Shown one piece after another: positions 15,935 to 25,686 of a stretch of DNA of 34,132 bases (position 1 is its first letter; every line of letters starts with the position of its first letter). Source of the stretch: Carboxylicivirga fragile (GTDB lineage Bacteria; Bacteroidota; Bacteroidia; Bacteroidales; Marinilabiliaceae); the NCBI GenBank assembly GCA_025499625.1, contig JAFMVD010000060.1:1-34132 (forward strand). The letters are read 5' to 3'. The translations under genes were made by a program, and so were the position numbers. The notes beneath the pieces were generated by a model. The model did no database searches. It was not told the DNA's origin and saw only the letters and a program-made list of their open reading frames with translations.

Positions 15935-18900
15935 ATGGTAATGAAAGCATTAAAATACCTTACTTATGCGCTTGGTTTAATTTTATTAACCATGCTACTC
16001 TTGCTGGCATTTACTCAAACAGCTTGGTTTAAAAGTATCGCAAAAGATCAGCTTGAGAGGCTTGTAAGCGAACAATTAAATGCAAGCGTGAGTATTGGTG
16101 AAATTGAAGGTAATTTCTTTAATAAATTGAGTGTGCATCAGCTTGCACTTACTGGTGATGCCGATTCAACAGAGATGGCTTCTCTTGAGGCCTTGAGGAT
16201 TCGCTACAGCTTATTTAAACTGCTAAGAAATAAAATTCAGCTTGATTCTATTGTGCTAACCGGTTTGGATGTTGAGTTGATGCAATTGGAGGATAGTACC
16301 TGGAACATTGCTCATGTTTTACCTACACGTAAGGAAAAGAAGGATACGGTAAAGGCAAGTTTTCCTTTTGCCATTAACGCTGATAATATCATTATTCGAA
16401 ACATGCAACTGAAGGCTCAGTCATATATTAATATCCTTCCAAATGCGATTAATGATATTAACCTGGAAACAAGTTTCTATTACGATTCAACCCTGATAAA
16501 AACACAATTGAAAGCATTTAGTTTAGTAGCTTCAGAGCCTGATATACGAATTGATCAATTAAGTGCCATTTTCCAAAAACAAAAAAAGGAAATGCAGTTG
16601 GATAGTTTGGTCTTGCAAACACGATACTCTAGCATTGGAGCAAATGCTTCCTATGAGGGCTTGAGTGAAAATAGGCTTGACTTAGAAAGTAATCCTTTGA
16701 GTAATGAGGAATTAAAGATTTTTATTCCGAGCATTCGCTTGCTGTGCGCGCCAGTTATTGAAACGGATTTTTACAGTTCCAATGATAGTAGTTTTGTTGA
16801 TTTTAACCTAGGTATTGATGGTGAACAGATTCATTTAAAGGCTCAGTTCTTAAGTCTGAGCAAGGTGCTGAATAAGGAAAAAGTTAAAGTGCCTTATGTG
16901 GCAGACGTGAAGTTTGTAAACGTGCATCCCGAAAAGTGGTGGGAAATGCCCAATACAAAAAGCACCATTAATGGTGTTGTATCCATCGCAGGGAATGATT
17001 TATTTAATTACAAGGATGGGGCCAAGCTTTTTACTAATTTGTCAAATTCATCTTACCAGGATTTTAAGTTTGATAGTCTGCTAATTAATGCCGATCAGAA
17101 AGGGGATAGAATTAAATCTCAATTGAAGTTGCGGTCTCGTTTAGGTTCTGCCCGTGGTTCAATTGTTATAAATAGTTTGTTTGATAATCCTGAATATGAA
17201 ACCGCATTGGATATTGAAAATATTCTTCTCTCTGAAATTATACCGAGCATTGATAGTTCCGGGATTAGAGGATATGTACGATTACGAGGAAGAGGTTTCT
17301 CACTTAAGGATATAAATGCATCGTCATCGATTGACTTGAAACGCAGTGTTATTTATAATGTGCCAATTGATTCGGCCAATATTGAACTAAGTTTGCTTGC
17401 TAGTGAATTAGGCGTTTCACTTGGTCATCTTTTTTTACCGGGTGCCAAGGTTGATGTGTCGGGTAATTATGGCCTGAAGAATCGTGGAATTGATATGAAA
17501 GCGATCATTGAAAGTGATTCATTACAATTTTTAGATGAATTTAAACTACCGGAATTTGATTTTCACTCCGTAACAACTACGGCAAAAGCATCAGGAAATG
17601 TTGATTCACTTGTGGTTAATGGCGAGGTGTTGGTGCAAAGTTTTAAAGGGTTTTCAATTGAAAGTAACAGAGTTGGGGCGGATTATACTTTTAATCTATT
17701 GAACGGACAATTTTCAAGTAGTGCCAATGTATTAGCGGAGAAGTTTGTGTCTGGAGGGGTGCTCGTGGATACTGTTGAAGCCAATTTAAACTACCAAGAT
17801 TCGCGATTGAAAAGTGAATTGAATTTGATGACGGATAGTGTAAACGTGTTTATGAGAAGTGCCTTGGCCATAGGTGATACCATCAGTGTAAACATTCCGG
17901 AAATGGAGGTGCTTGCACCTTTCCTTCATTATTACATTGCCGACTCAATAAATGCAATTCATTACAGCGATCATAAAATTGAGGTAGATAATTTGTTGTT
18001 TAAGAGTAAACTTAATGATCAATTTCTGCTGAAAGCAGATGGTCAGATAAATAATATTGGGGCACAGGATTTCTCATTAAGTATTAAAAACCTTGACTTA
18101 CAAAGAATCAATCGTTTTAATATTATACCTGAAGCTATTCATGGTTTCTTAAGTACTAACCTGATGTTGAGTGGCCAACCTTCATCACCCAATTTAGTAA
18201 TGGATTTTCAACTAACACCAGGTAGTTACGGAGAGTGGCAAACGCCTGCTTTTGAAGGGATTGTGATGTTTAAAGAGCAAAAACTAAATACGCAATTATT
18301 AGTGCCTGCTTTGGGCAATGATTTTGAATTAAATTATTCATCGCCACTCGTTTTTGTACTCGATAGTAGTGGATTAGATTTTCAAGCACCGGAAACATTT
18401 AATGCACAACTGCGAATTGATTCAGTTGATATTACCCAACCGCTTGAAAAGGAACAGATAAATGTTTCGGCAGGAGGAAGTGTGTGGGCTGATTTGGAGG
18501 TGAGTGGTAAGTTTTCAGAGCCACAATTTTATGGTAACCTCGGGCTGCGTGATGGTCTATATCTTGATGAAAAGTATGGCTTTGATTTCTCCAATGCTAA
18601 CATGAGTCTCAGCTTTGATGGAAATGCCATGAACATTGATACATTCATTGTTAAACGAGAAGATGGGTATCTGTCGGTGAGTGGTGAAGCTGCATTCGAC
18701 TCCAGTATGATTACTGGCAGAATTGTAAGTTCAACCCTTAAGGCGGATGCTGATAAGTTCTTTTTAGCACGGCACAAAGATTATGAAATTCAGATTGATG
18801 CTAATACTTTTATTCAAAGTGTAAATAAGAAACAGGAGTTTGGAGGGAAGATAAAAGTGCTACGGTCTGATTTCTATTTGCCTGCTTTTATTGTTGATGA

Positions 18901-19786
18901 CGAAGAAACAGATTACGAGGATATCCCACTGCTTGTTCAGGCTACAATGGTAAAAGATAGTATTGATGAAAATGTTATTAACCTTTCACCAAAAAAGAAG
19001 AAAAGCAAACAATCGAACTTCATGAAATCACTTACAGGACGATTAAGTCTTGAAATACCAAGAAATACTTGGTTGAAAAGTGAGGAGATGAAGATAGAAA
19101 TATGGGGTGATTTAGAAATAGAGAAAAGTAGTACGTATTTTGAGTTGTTTGGCGAAGTAGGAATTAACCGAGGCCACTATATATTGTATGGAAAGAAATT
19201 AAATATACAGGACGGAAAGATAAATTTTCAAGGGGGCGAGACTATAGATCCAATATTAGATTTTAAGGCAATTTACACATACCGCGGGGCCGATAAACAA
19301 AAGCGTGATTTGGAGCTTTTAGTTACAGAGCGCTTGTCTGAACCTAAAATTAATTTCACCTTGGATGGCATTGCATTGCCCGAGGCCGATGCAGTTTCAA
19401 TATTGCTGTTTGGCAAAACAATGGATGAGATGAGTTATGCCGGGCAAAATGGTATTGTTGGATCGATGGGTACAAATATGGTGGCTCAGATGGTGACATC
19501 GCAACTAAGCAAAACAATTGGTACACGATTTCAATTGGATATGATTGAGGTGAATGCTACTGAAAACTGGCAGAGCGCTGCATTTGTAGTGGGTAAATAC
19601 ATTACAAATGATTTATTTGTAATTTATCAACGAGGCTTTGGTGAAACCGAAGGTGATGAAATAACACCGGAAACGGTTACCTTAGAATATGAATTAAACC
19701 GAATTTTATTCTTCCGATTACAAAGTGGGAGTTCCAAAGATTCAGGTTTTGATGTAATTTTGAAGTTTGAATCGAAAAAAGATTGA
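15935..19786 (+). CDS. tamB: TamB-like inner-membrane-anchored translocation/assembly protein
   Basis: 1283 residues. A single N-terminal membrane span (about 9-27) is followed by an AsmA-like start (SIGEIEGNFFNKLSVHQLAL, then repeated L.S...G..V strands). A long repetitive beta structure spans the periplasm. The last 300 residues form the conserved TamB domain (DUF490), with GRGHYILYGKKL-like text (here INRGHYILYGKKLNIQDGKI), LPEADAVSILLFGK and a final strand VILKFE. Proteins of this family are thought to form a hydrophobic groove bridging inner and outer membranes for phospholipid or outer-membrane protein transport. Two in-frame ATGs lie at 15935 and 15941; either could start it. It is packed between tamA (2 bp) and the TPR gene (4 bp), so one transcript is likely. 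Confidence 0.88.
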   Translation: MVMKALKYLTYALGLILLTMLLLLAFTQTAWFKSIAKDQLERLVSEQLNASVSIGEIEGNFFNKLSVHQLALTGDADSTEMASLEALRIRYSLFKLLRNKIQLDSIVLTGLDVELMQLEDSTWNIAHVLPTRKEKKDTVKASFPFAINADNIIIRNMQLKAQSYINILPNAINDINLETSFYYDSTLIKTQLKAFSLVASEPDIRIDQLSAIFQKQKKEMQLDSLVLQTRYSSIGANASYEGLSENRLDLESNPLSNEELKIFIPSIRLLCAPVIETDFYSSNDSSFVDFNLGIDGEQIHLKAQFLSLSKVLNKEKVKVPYVADVKFVNVHPEKWWEMPNTKSTINGVVSIAGNDLFNYKDGAKLFTNLSNSSYQDFKFDSLLINADQKGDRIKSQLKLRSRLGSARGSIVINSLFDNPEYETALDIENILLSEIIPSIDSSGIRGYVRLRGRGFSLKDINASSSIDLKRSVIYNVPIDSANIELSLLASELGVSLGHLFLPGAKVDVSGNYGLKNRGIDMKAIIESDSLQFLDEFKLPEFDFHSVTTTAKASGNVDSLVVNGEVLVQSFKGFSIESNRVGADYTFNLLNGQFSSSANVLAEKFVSGGVLVDTVEANLNYQDSRLKSELNLMTDSVNVFMRSALAIGDTISVNIPEMEVLAPFLHYYIADSINAIHYSDHKIEVDNLLFKSKLNDQFLLKADGQINNIGAQDFSLSIKNLDLQRINRFNIIPEAIHGFLSTNLMLSGQPSSPNLVMDFQLTPGSYGEWQTPAFEGIVMFKEQKLNTQLLVPALGNDFELNYSSPLVFVLDSSGLDFQAPETFNAQLRIDSVDITQPLEKEQINVSAGGSVWADLEVSGKFSEPQFYGNLGLRDGLYLDEKYGFDFSNANMSLSFDGNAMNIDTFIVKREDGYLSVSGEAAFDSSMITGRIVSSTLKADADKFFLARHKDYEIQIDANTFIQSVNKKQEFGGKIKVLRSDFYLPAFIVDDEETDYEDIPLLVQATMVKDSIDENVINLSPKKKKSKQSNFMKSLTGRLSLEIPRNTWLKSEEMKIEIWGDLEIEKSSTYFELFGEVGINRGHYILYGKKLNIQDGKINFQGGETIDPILDFKAIYTYRGADKQKRDLELLVTERLSEPKINFTLDGIALPEADAVSILLFGKTMDEMSYAGQNGIVGSMGTNMVAQMVTSQLSKTIGTRFQLDMIEVNATENWQSAAFVVGKYITNDLFVIYQRGFGETEGDEITPETVTLEYELNRILFFRLQSGSSKDSGFDVILKFESKKD

Positions 19787-19790
19787 AGCA

Positions 19791-21998
19791 ATGATGAATG
19801 TAAAAGAGTTAAAATCGAAACATAAGGCTATTTGTACAACATTAGCTGGCAAGAAAGTAAAAGATGCTTTGGATCTGATTCAATCGTTGGCTAAAGAAAC
19901 ACACAACGGAGATATAATTGATGCGCATTATAATCTTGAATTCACTTATAAAAATATTTTACGTTACACAGTAGAGGGCATCTCCGACCCTGAACGCCAA
20001 AAAATATATAACCACCTTGTTAAAGATGTTTATCAGTTGTCTGATAAAATATTCACGCACCTACTTGATAAGTATTCGAGTGATATGGTAAGTGAGTTGC
20101 AACGAGAGTTTAAGGATGTTGAATTAAGTAGTTTGCTAAACGAGTTTAGTGAATTGTGGGGAAGTATTGAACTCCAGAAAGTGCTTGACGCAAATGCTGA
20201 GAATAACAGTGAACTGCAAGAGTGGGGATACAAAATGTTTCAATTCCTTTGGAGCAGTGAGTCCAAGGTTAGCATAGAGATTGATTCGCTGCACAGCTAT
20301 TTCAAGAATGAAAGTTACCCTTGGCATACGAAATCTTTGATGGTTGCTGCAATCAACTTGTCTCTAATGCACCGTTTCTCGCCTGAATACCTTCGCTTAT
20401 TAATGGATTTGATGGTTAGTAAGGATGACCAGATAAGTGCCAGAGCCATTACAAGTTTGTTAATTGCATTTTCGAAGTACGACGACCGCTTGCCTTTATA
20501 TCCTGATTTGTATACGCGTTTTTTCATGTTGATTGAAGAGTATGAAATGGAAACCTTGGTGCAGAGTATAGTCATTCAATTAATTCGTACCCAGGAAACT
20601 GAAAAGATTTCACAAAAACTACATGATGAAATTTTGCCTGAGGTTGTGAAAATGCAGCCAAAACTGAAAGAGAAGCTGGATCTTGAGAACATGTTGAGTG
20701 AAAATATGATGGATGATAAAAATCCAGAGTGGGATGAGCTTTTTAAAGATTCGCCTAATCTGATTTCAAAAATGGAAGAGCTGACTGAATGGCAGATGGA
20801 AGGAGCCGATGTGTTTTTATCTACCTTTCAGCACCTAAAGCATTTTTCATTTTTTAATAATATCTCCAATTGGTTATTGCCGTTTTATTCTAAACATCCC
20901 GAGATACAAAAGGCAATCGAAAATGAGGATGACGTGTTTAAGAACGGTTCATTATTAGATGGCTTGGGCGATTCTCGTTTTTTATGTAATTCCGATAAAT
21001 ACTCTTTAATCTTGAGTATTCCACATATGCCTGGTATGCAGAAGGACTTGATGGGACAAATGTTTTCGGCCGAACTGGAACAAATGGCTGAAATAGCAAA
21101 AGATGAAGAAGCTTTAAAAGCAAATCAAGGAAAATTGGTTGCTTCTAATCAGTTTATTCAAGATTTGTATCGTTTGCTTAAGGTGCATCCTCAAAGGCAT
21201 CAGTTGGAAGATGTGTTTAGTGAGCGGATGGATATCCATAATAAGTGGTTTTTTAAACAGTTGCTTGGGGATATTAATTCTCTGAGAGAGATAGGTGAAT
21301 ACTATTTTAAGAAGGAATATTATGACGATGCTATCGATATCTTTCAATTGTTACTGTCAAAAGATAGCAATAGTGAGGCTATCAGTCAAAAGCTTGCTTT
21401 CTGTTACCAGAAGTTGAAGCAATACGACAAGGCGCTTAATATGTATTTAAAGGCGGACTTGTTAGGTGATGAAAGTGTTTGGAATAAAAAGAAAGTAGCG
21501 CTCTGTTATCGTAATCTGAAACAACCAGAAAAAGCATTGCAATATTATAAGGAGGCCGAAAATATCGACCCAGAGAATTTGCAAACACAAGCGTCGATTG
21601 GACATTGTTATCTTGAGCTGGAAAATTTTGAGGAAGCCTTGAAGTATTATTTCAAGGTGGAATACCTTGCGCTGGGTAATAGTAAGGTAGGGCGACCAAT
21701 AGCGTGGTGTTCATTTGTGTTGGGTAAGTTTGATCAGGCTGAGAAGTATTATCACAAGTTATTGGTAGCTGAAAAAAATAAACATGATTTGATTAACCTG
21801 GGGCATACCTTGTGGTGTAAGAAGCTGAGAAAGGATGCTTTGGCAAATTATCAAAAAAGCATAAAGTTACCCGATCATTCCTTTTCTGAATTTTTGGATA
21901 CTTTCAGTGAAGATTTACCTTATTTAAAGAAGCATGGTATAGATGCGCAGGATATACCATTGATGTTGGATCAGATCAGGTATTCACTAGAAGATTAG
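19791..21998 (+). CDS. Cytoplasmic TPR-repeat protein of the tam operon
   Basis: 735 residues from the ATG at 19791, chosen because it follows the tamB stop by 4 bp; an earlier in-frame start at 19767 would overlap tamB. There is no signal peptide or membrane span. The N-terminal two thirds are helical and were not assigned to a family. Residues about 500-705 form consecutive tetratricopeptide repeats, with units such as YDDAIDIFQLLL, YDKALNMYLKAD, PEKALQYYKEAENIDP and FEEALKYYFKVE. TPRs bind protein partners. Its fixed place behind tamA-tamB suggests a link to envelope assembly or its regulation, but a direct role is not shown by the sequence. Function unknown. Confidence 0.8.
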   Translation: MMNVKELKSKHKAICTTLAGKKVKDALDLIQSLAKETHNGDIIDAHYNLEFTYKNILRYTVEGISDPERQKIYNHLVKDVYQLSDKIFTHLLDKYSSDMVSELQREFKDVELSSLLNEFSELWGSIELQKVLDANAENNSELQEWGYKMFQFLWSSESKVSIEIDSLHSYFKNESYPWHTKSLMVAAINLSLMHRFSPEYLRLLMDLMVSKDDQISARAITSLLIAFSKYDDRLPLYPDLYTRFFMLIEEYEMETLVQSIVIQLIRTQETEKISQKLHDEILPEVVKMQPKLKEKLDLENMLSENMMDDKNPEWDELFKDSPNLISKMEELTEWQMEGADVFLSTFQHLKHFSFFNNISNWLLPFYSKHPEIQKAIENEDDVFKNGSLLDGLGDSRFLCNSDKYSLILSIPHMPGMQKDLMGQMFSAELEQMAEIAKDEEALKANQGKLVASNQFIQDLYRLLKVHPQRHQLEDVFSERMDIHNKWFFKQLLGDINSLREIGEYYFKKEYYDDAIDIFQLLLSKDSNSEAISQKLAFCYQKLKQYDKALNMYLKADLLGDESVWNKKKVALCYRNLKQPEKALQYYKEAENIDPENLQTQASIGHCYLELENFEEALKYYFKVEYLALGNSKVGRPIAWCSFVLGKFDQAEKYYHKLLVAEKNKHDLINLGHTLWCKKLRKDALANYQKSIKLPDHSFSEFLDTFSEDLPYLKKHGIDAQDIPLMLDQIRYSLED

Positions 21999-21999
21999 T

Positions 22000-22386
22000 A
22001 TGGCGAAAAAGAAGATTAGTTACGAGTTATATAGCTACGGTATTTATAGCCGTTGGGAACGCGAATCGAAACAACTGCCAAAGTTGGTGGAGATAACAAC
22101 ACAGATTACGATAAAACCCGATATTGAATTTGGTTATGTAATTAAAATTAAGGGCGCAAAGGGGAAGAAACTTGTATATGAAATTGATCACCCTCTGTTT
22201 AAGGATAAACATGGCAATATCGAAGCTCCGTTCGTTGGCGAAGTGTATGTTAATTCAAATGATTATGAATTTTTTCTGGGAGATACGGTATGGGAACCGT
22301 ACGAAGATAAGGCAGGAGAATGGAAATTATCTACCTGGATGGATGATGAACTAATAGCTTACAAGCAGTTGATCTTGCGTTTGTAG
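22000..22386 (+). CDS. Small DUF3859-like protein, last gene of the tam operon
   Basis: 128 residues, beta-rich, no signal peptide. It begins 1 bp after the TPR gene stop. The pattern YGIYSRWERES near the N-terminus, a central FGYVIKIKGAKG...YEIDHP and a C-terminal GEWKLSTWMDDELIAYKQLIL resembles DUF3859 proteins: an immunoglobulin-like fold ending in a W-x-x-x-x-W strand. The family match is from memory of the pattern and is moderate. Role unknown; the tight coupling implies co-expression with the TPR protein. Confidence 0.6.
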   Translation: MAKKKISYELYSYGIYSRWERESKQLPKLVEITTQITIKPDIEFGYVIKIKGAKGKKLVYEIDHPLFKDKHGNIEAPFVGEVYVNSNDYEFFLGDTVWEPYEDKAGEWKLSTWMDDELIAYKQLILRL

Positions 22387-22388
22387 TA

Positions 22389-22535
22389 TTAGTTCATTAA
22401 TACCATTATCAGAAACATTATAAATCCCAATAAAGCAGCAACAAGTACAACCTCAATAATGGAATAGATAAATATCTTCCTTTTTAGCTTTAGGGTTAAA
22501 TCACTTTCTTTTTTCACAGGTTTTCTCTCTTTCAT
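22389..22535 (-). CDS. 48-residue single-span membrane protein
   Basis: The frame from ATG at 22535 to TAA at 22389-22391 encodes 48 residues. A charged N-terminus rich in Lys, Arg and Glu (MKERKPVKKESDLTLKLKRK) is followed by one hydrophobic span (IIEVVLVAALLGFIMFLIMVLM) ending in Asn. By the positive-inside rule the N-terminus would be cytoplasmic. It converges on the DUF3859-like gene with only 2 bp between stops. The minus strand reads TAAGTTTG at 22559-22552, an exact -7 box, placing the transcript start only about 10 bases before the ATG. Function unknown; the composition and the promoter box favour a real gene. Confidence 0.55.
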   Translation of the reverse strand: MKERKPVKKESDLTLKLKRKIFIYSIIEVVLVAALLGFIMFLIMVLMN

Positions 22536-22551
22536 GGTCAGTATTAGCCTA

Positions 22552-22559
22552 CAAACTTA
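22552..22559 (-). promoter_or_regulatory. -7 promoter box of the 48-residue membrane protein
   Basis: The minus strand reads TAAGTTTG, matching TAnnTTTG, 16 bases before the start codon. A TTG element at the standard distance is missing; the nearest is 25 bases upstream. Confidence 0.35.
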
Positions 22560-22648
22560 AGGGGCAAATTTTGAAAAAACAGGTCAATTAACAGTAATTA
22601 ACATGCGATTGACATTTTTTAACCTCTTAATGATCATGTAGTCACAAA

Positions 22649-22672
22649 AAAGCCCCGCATTTGCGAGGCTTT
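22649..22672 (-). terminator. Terminator of ychF
   Basis: Arms 22649-22658 and 22663-22672 form a 10-bp stem with one mismatch, GC-rich in the core (GCCCCGC/GCGAGGC), loop ATTT. It lies 22 bp beyond the ychF stop and is followed on the minus strand by a T-run (TTTTTTGTG). Confidence 0.85.
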
Positions 22673-22694
22673 AAATATAATAAGTTAACGAATA

Positions 22695-23795
22695 TTAAAC
22701 GTTGAAGCGGAAATGCATAATGTCGCCATCTGCTACAACATATTCCTTTCCTTCCACATTCATCTTCCCAGCTTCCTTGCAGGCAAGTTCAGAACCTAAA
22801 GATACAAAGTCGTTATACTTTATTACTTCAGCTCTAATGAAGCCTTTTTCAAAGTCGGTATGAATAACACCTGCAGCTTGCGGAGCAACGTATCCTTTTA
22901 AAAATGTCCAGGCACGCACTTCTTTTTCACCAGCCGTAAAATACGTTTGTAACTGTAAAAGTTTGTAGGCAGAACGAATAAGTTTAGCAACACCTGATTC
23001 TGTCAATCCTAAATCTTCCAAAAACTCCTGACGTTCTTCGAAGGTTTCGAGTTCAGCAATTTCAGATTCGGTTTTTGCTGCGATCATTAAAATTTCAGCA
23101 TTCTCATCTTTAACCGCATCTTTCAAAGATTCAACATGCGCATTGCCTGAAGTAACCGAATCTTCATCTACGTTACAAACATACATTACGGGTTTGTTTG
23201 TTAGCAGATATAAATCATTACTTACTTTTTCTTCTTGCTCATTTAGTTCAACCGTACGAGCTGATTTGCCATTTTCAAGCGCATCTTTATAGCGTTTCAA
23301 AACTTCTACAAGTTTCTTTGCATCTAAATCTTTCGAAGTTCTTGATGCTTTCTCTGTCTTCTGAAGTCTGGCCTCAACTGTCTCCAAGTCTTTAAACTGA
23401 AGTTCCATGTCGATTATTTCCTTATCTCTAACCGGATCAACAGAGCCGTCAACATGGGTTACGTTATCGTCGTCGAAACAACGCAGTACGTGTATGATAG
23501 CATCGGTTTCACGAATATTAGCCAAAAACTTATTGCCTAATCCTTCACCCTTGCTTGCTCCTTTAACTAAACCAGCAATATCAACAATTTCCACTGTTGT
23601 AGGTACCACTCGTTGAGGTTGTACCAATTCTTCCAACTTAACCAATCGATCATCTGGTACGGTAATTACACCTACATTAGGTTCGATTGTACAAAAAGGA
23701 AAATTAGCCGATTGCGCCTTAGCATTCGACAAACAATTAAATAGCGTTGATTTTCCAACATTTGGTAAACCAACAATTCCACACTGTAAGGCCAT
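22695..23795 (-). CDS. ychF: Redox-regulated ATPase YchF (Obg family)
   Basis: 366 residues, the normal family length. The Walker A motif GLPNVGKST is at 9-17 and [12 protein letters not shown] follows as switch I. The specificity motif reads NVDE rather than NKxD, the change that makes YchF prefer ATP over GTP. A coiled-coil arm lies in the middle ([19 protein letters not shown]) and a C-terminal TGS domain contains [30 protein letters not shown]. The protein is cytoplasmic, binds ribosomes, and is linked to oxidative stress responses. It is flanked by its own terminator and a possible promoter, so it appears monocistronic. Confidence 0.97.
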   Translation of the reverse strand: MALQCGIVGLPNVGKSTLFNCLSNAKAQSANFPFCTIEPNVGVITVPDDRLVKLEELVQPQRVVPTTVEIVDIAGLVKGASKGEGLGNKFLANIRETDAIIHVLRCFDDDNVTHVDGSVDPVRDKEIIDMELQFKDLETVEARLQKTEKASRTSKDLDAKKLVEVLKRYKDALENGKSARTVELNEQEEKVSNDLYLLTNKPVMYVCNVDEDSVTSGNAHVESLKDAVKDENAEILMIAAKTESEIAELETFEERQEFLEDLGLTESGVAKLIRSAYKLLQLQTYFTAGEKEVRAWTFLKGYVAPQAAGVIHTDFEKGFIRAEVIKYNDFVSLGSELACKEAGKMNVEGKEYVVADGDIMHFRFNV

Positions 23796-23834
23796 ATATT
23801 TTTCTAATTATTTTACTTGCCAAAAATTCAGGCA

Positions 23835-23842
23835 CAAAAGTA
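23835..23842 (-). promoter_or_regulatory. Possible -7 box of ychF
   Basis: The minus strand reads TACTTTTG, matching TAnnTTTG, about 40 bases before the ychF start. No TTG at the normal spacing was found. Confidence 0.35.
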
Positions 23843-23898
23843 ATCCATTTTTCAACAGTCTGAAAACTTGTTAATGCTTATTAACTTATGGGCATGAA

Positions 23899-23924
23899 AA
23901 AAGGGAGCCATTAAGCTCCCTTTT
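23899..23924 (-). terminator. Terminator of histidine ammonia-lyase gene
   Basis: A perfect 10-bp stem (AAAAGGGAGC with GCTCCCTTTT) with a 6-base loop CATTAA lies 22 bp beyond the hutH stop. The minus strand continues with T residues, completing an intrinsic terminator. Confidence 0.88.
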
Positions 23925-23945
23925 GAATATATAATTTTAAAATTA

Positions 23946-25451
23946 CTAGCTGCTGAATTCGTCAAAAGTACCGGTTTGTAAAAACTCAACACTTTTTTCA
24001 ATTTCCTTATACATGATTTTATCTTCATTAATAAAATCAACAAACTCGCGATATTGAGATAGGAAGTTCTCCAAGTAAGGCGATGTTTTAGCTGGCTTGC
24101 GGAACTCCATAGCTTGAGCAGCATTAAATAACTCAATGGCCAAAACGCGTTCGACATTATCAGAAATTTTCAAGGCTTTGGTTGCAGCATTACCTCCCAT
24201 ACTTACATGGTCTTCCTGTTCGTTTGAAGATGGAATACTATCAACTGACGATGGTGTTGCCATTTGTTTATTCAAACTTACGATTGAAGCAGCTGAGTAT
24301 TGTGGAATCATGAAACCACTATTCAAACCTGGATTGGCTACCAAGAATTCAGGTAGGCCTCTTTCACCTGAAATTAGACGATAGGTTCTTCTTTCGGAGA
24401 TGCTACCAATTTCACTCATGGCTATTGATAAGAAATCCATGGCTAAAGCTAAAGGCTCACCGTGGAAGTTACCGCCTGATACAATCATGTCGTCATCAGG
24501 AAAAACCATTGGATTATCGGTAACAGAGTTGATCTCTGTTAATACAACACCAGCCACATAGTTAATGGCATCTTTAATAGCACCATGTACCTGAGGTACG
24601 CAACGGAACGAATAAGGATCTTGAACGTGTTTCTTTTCACGGGTGATTATTTCACTACCTTCTAAAATGGCTTTAACATTTCTAGCTGTTTCAATCTGTC
24701 CTTTGTGAGGGCGAACTGTATGCAATTGTGGGAAGAATGGTTCAATACGTCCATCAAATGCATCTAATGACGTAGCGGCAATAATATCAGCATACTTCGA
24801 TAAACGGAATGCTTTTAGTAGTGTGTATACACCATGTGAACTCATGAACTGTGTACCATTCAATAAGGCCAGGCCTTCTTTGGCTTCAAGTTTGATTGGT
24901 TCCCAACCATTTTCTTTTAACATGTCAGAAGCAAGCATTTTTTCGCCCTTGTAATGAACCTCACCATGTCCTAATAATGGTAGGAAAAGGTGTGCTAAAG
25001 GTGCTAAATCACCTGATGCTCCCAATGATCCTTGTTCAAATACAATTGGGTAAACACCATTGTTAAAGAAATCGCACAGGCGCTGAACGGTTTTAAGCTG
25101 TACGCCAGAATTCCCCAAGCTTAATGCATGTATTTTTAACATCAACATTAGCTTTACCACATCACGAGGAACTTCGCGTCCGATACCACAAGCATGGCTC
25201 ATTACCAGATTTTCCTGTAGTTTGCTCAAATCATCTTTCGAGATAGAAATGTTATGCAGTGCACCAAATCCAGTATTGATCCCATAAACAGGACCATCTT
25301 CTTTGGCCACTTTATCATCAAGGTATTTTTTACACTTTAAAATTAAAGCAGTTGCTTCTTCCGAAATGGCTAATTGATAGTTTTCGTTTAATATGGTTTC
25401 GATTATTTCGAACGAAAGCGGATTTGGTGATATATGATATATTTTTTCCAT
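23946..25451 (-). CDS. hutH: Histidine ammonia-lyase
   Basis: 501 residues, standard for the family. The Ala-Ser-Gly triad that cyclises to the MIO electrophile is at 145-147 in GSLGASGDLAPLAH. The catalytic Tyr is in YGINTGFG (Y56). MSHACGIG near 84-91 has the Ser-His pair typical of histidine-specific lyases; tyrosine and phenylalanine lyases carry other residues there. It converts L-histidine to urocanate and ammonia, the first step of histidine breakdown, in the cytoplasm. No urocanase, imidazolonepropionase or formiminotransferase gene is adjacent, so the pathway is completed elsewhere or urocanate has another use. A leader region of about 185 bp separates it from the hisS terminator. 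Confidence 0.93.
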   Translation of the reverse strand: MEKIYHISPNPLSFEIIETILNENYQLAISEEATALILKCKKYLDDKVAKEDGPVYGINTGFGALHNISISKDDLSKLQENLVMSHACGIGREVPRDVVKLMLMLKIHALSLGNSGVQLKTVQRLCDFFNNGVYPIVFEQGSLGASGDLAPLAHLFLPLLGHGEVHYKGEKMLASDMLKENGWEPIKLEAKEGLALLNGTQFMSSHGVYTLLKAFRLSKYADIIAATSLDAFDGRIEPFFPQLHTVRPHKGQIETARNVKAILEGSEIITREKKHVQDPYSFRCVPQVHGAIKDAINYVAGVVLTEINSVTDNPMVFPDDDMIVSGGNFHGEPLALAMDFLSIAMSEIGSISERRTYRLISGERGLPEFLVANPGLNSGFMIPQYSAASIVSLNKQMATPSSVDSIPSSNEQEDHVSMGGNAATKALKISDNVERVLAIELFNAAQAMEFRKPAKTSPYLENFLSQYREFVDFINEDKIMYKEIEKSVEFLQTGTFDEFSS

Positions 25452-25637
25452 GCTGTTTTTGTAATAAGATAAATGAATGAAATTAATTATTCAACTCAGG
25501 TTGTTGAATGCCACACGTATTTGATCCCAGCTTCTGGAATCAACAAGGTGAAGTCAAAAACATCATGGACAACGAATGTCGCCACCAAATGAGATAAAAA
25601 GATGATGTCTGTTTTTTAATATTCTGCCCATAAAAAA

Positions 25638-25666
25638 GCGGGTAAAGTAAATAATACCTTACCCGC
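25638..25666 (-). terminator. Terminator of hisS
   Basis: Arms 25638-25649 and 25655-25666 form a 12-bp stem with one mismatch (core GCGGGTAA/TTACCCGC) and loop AATAA. It lies 21 bp past the hisS stop and a T-run follows on the minus strand. Confidence 0.87.
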
Positions 25667-25686
25667 AAAAATATGTATTTTCTAGA

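Noticed and set aside
25508-25597. 29-codon plus-strand ORF in the hutH leader
   Set aside because: Too short, no promoter box and no recognisable feature; a minus-strand frame of similar size exists at the same place.
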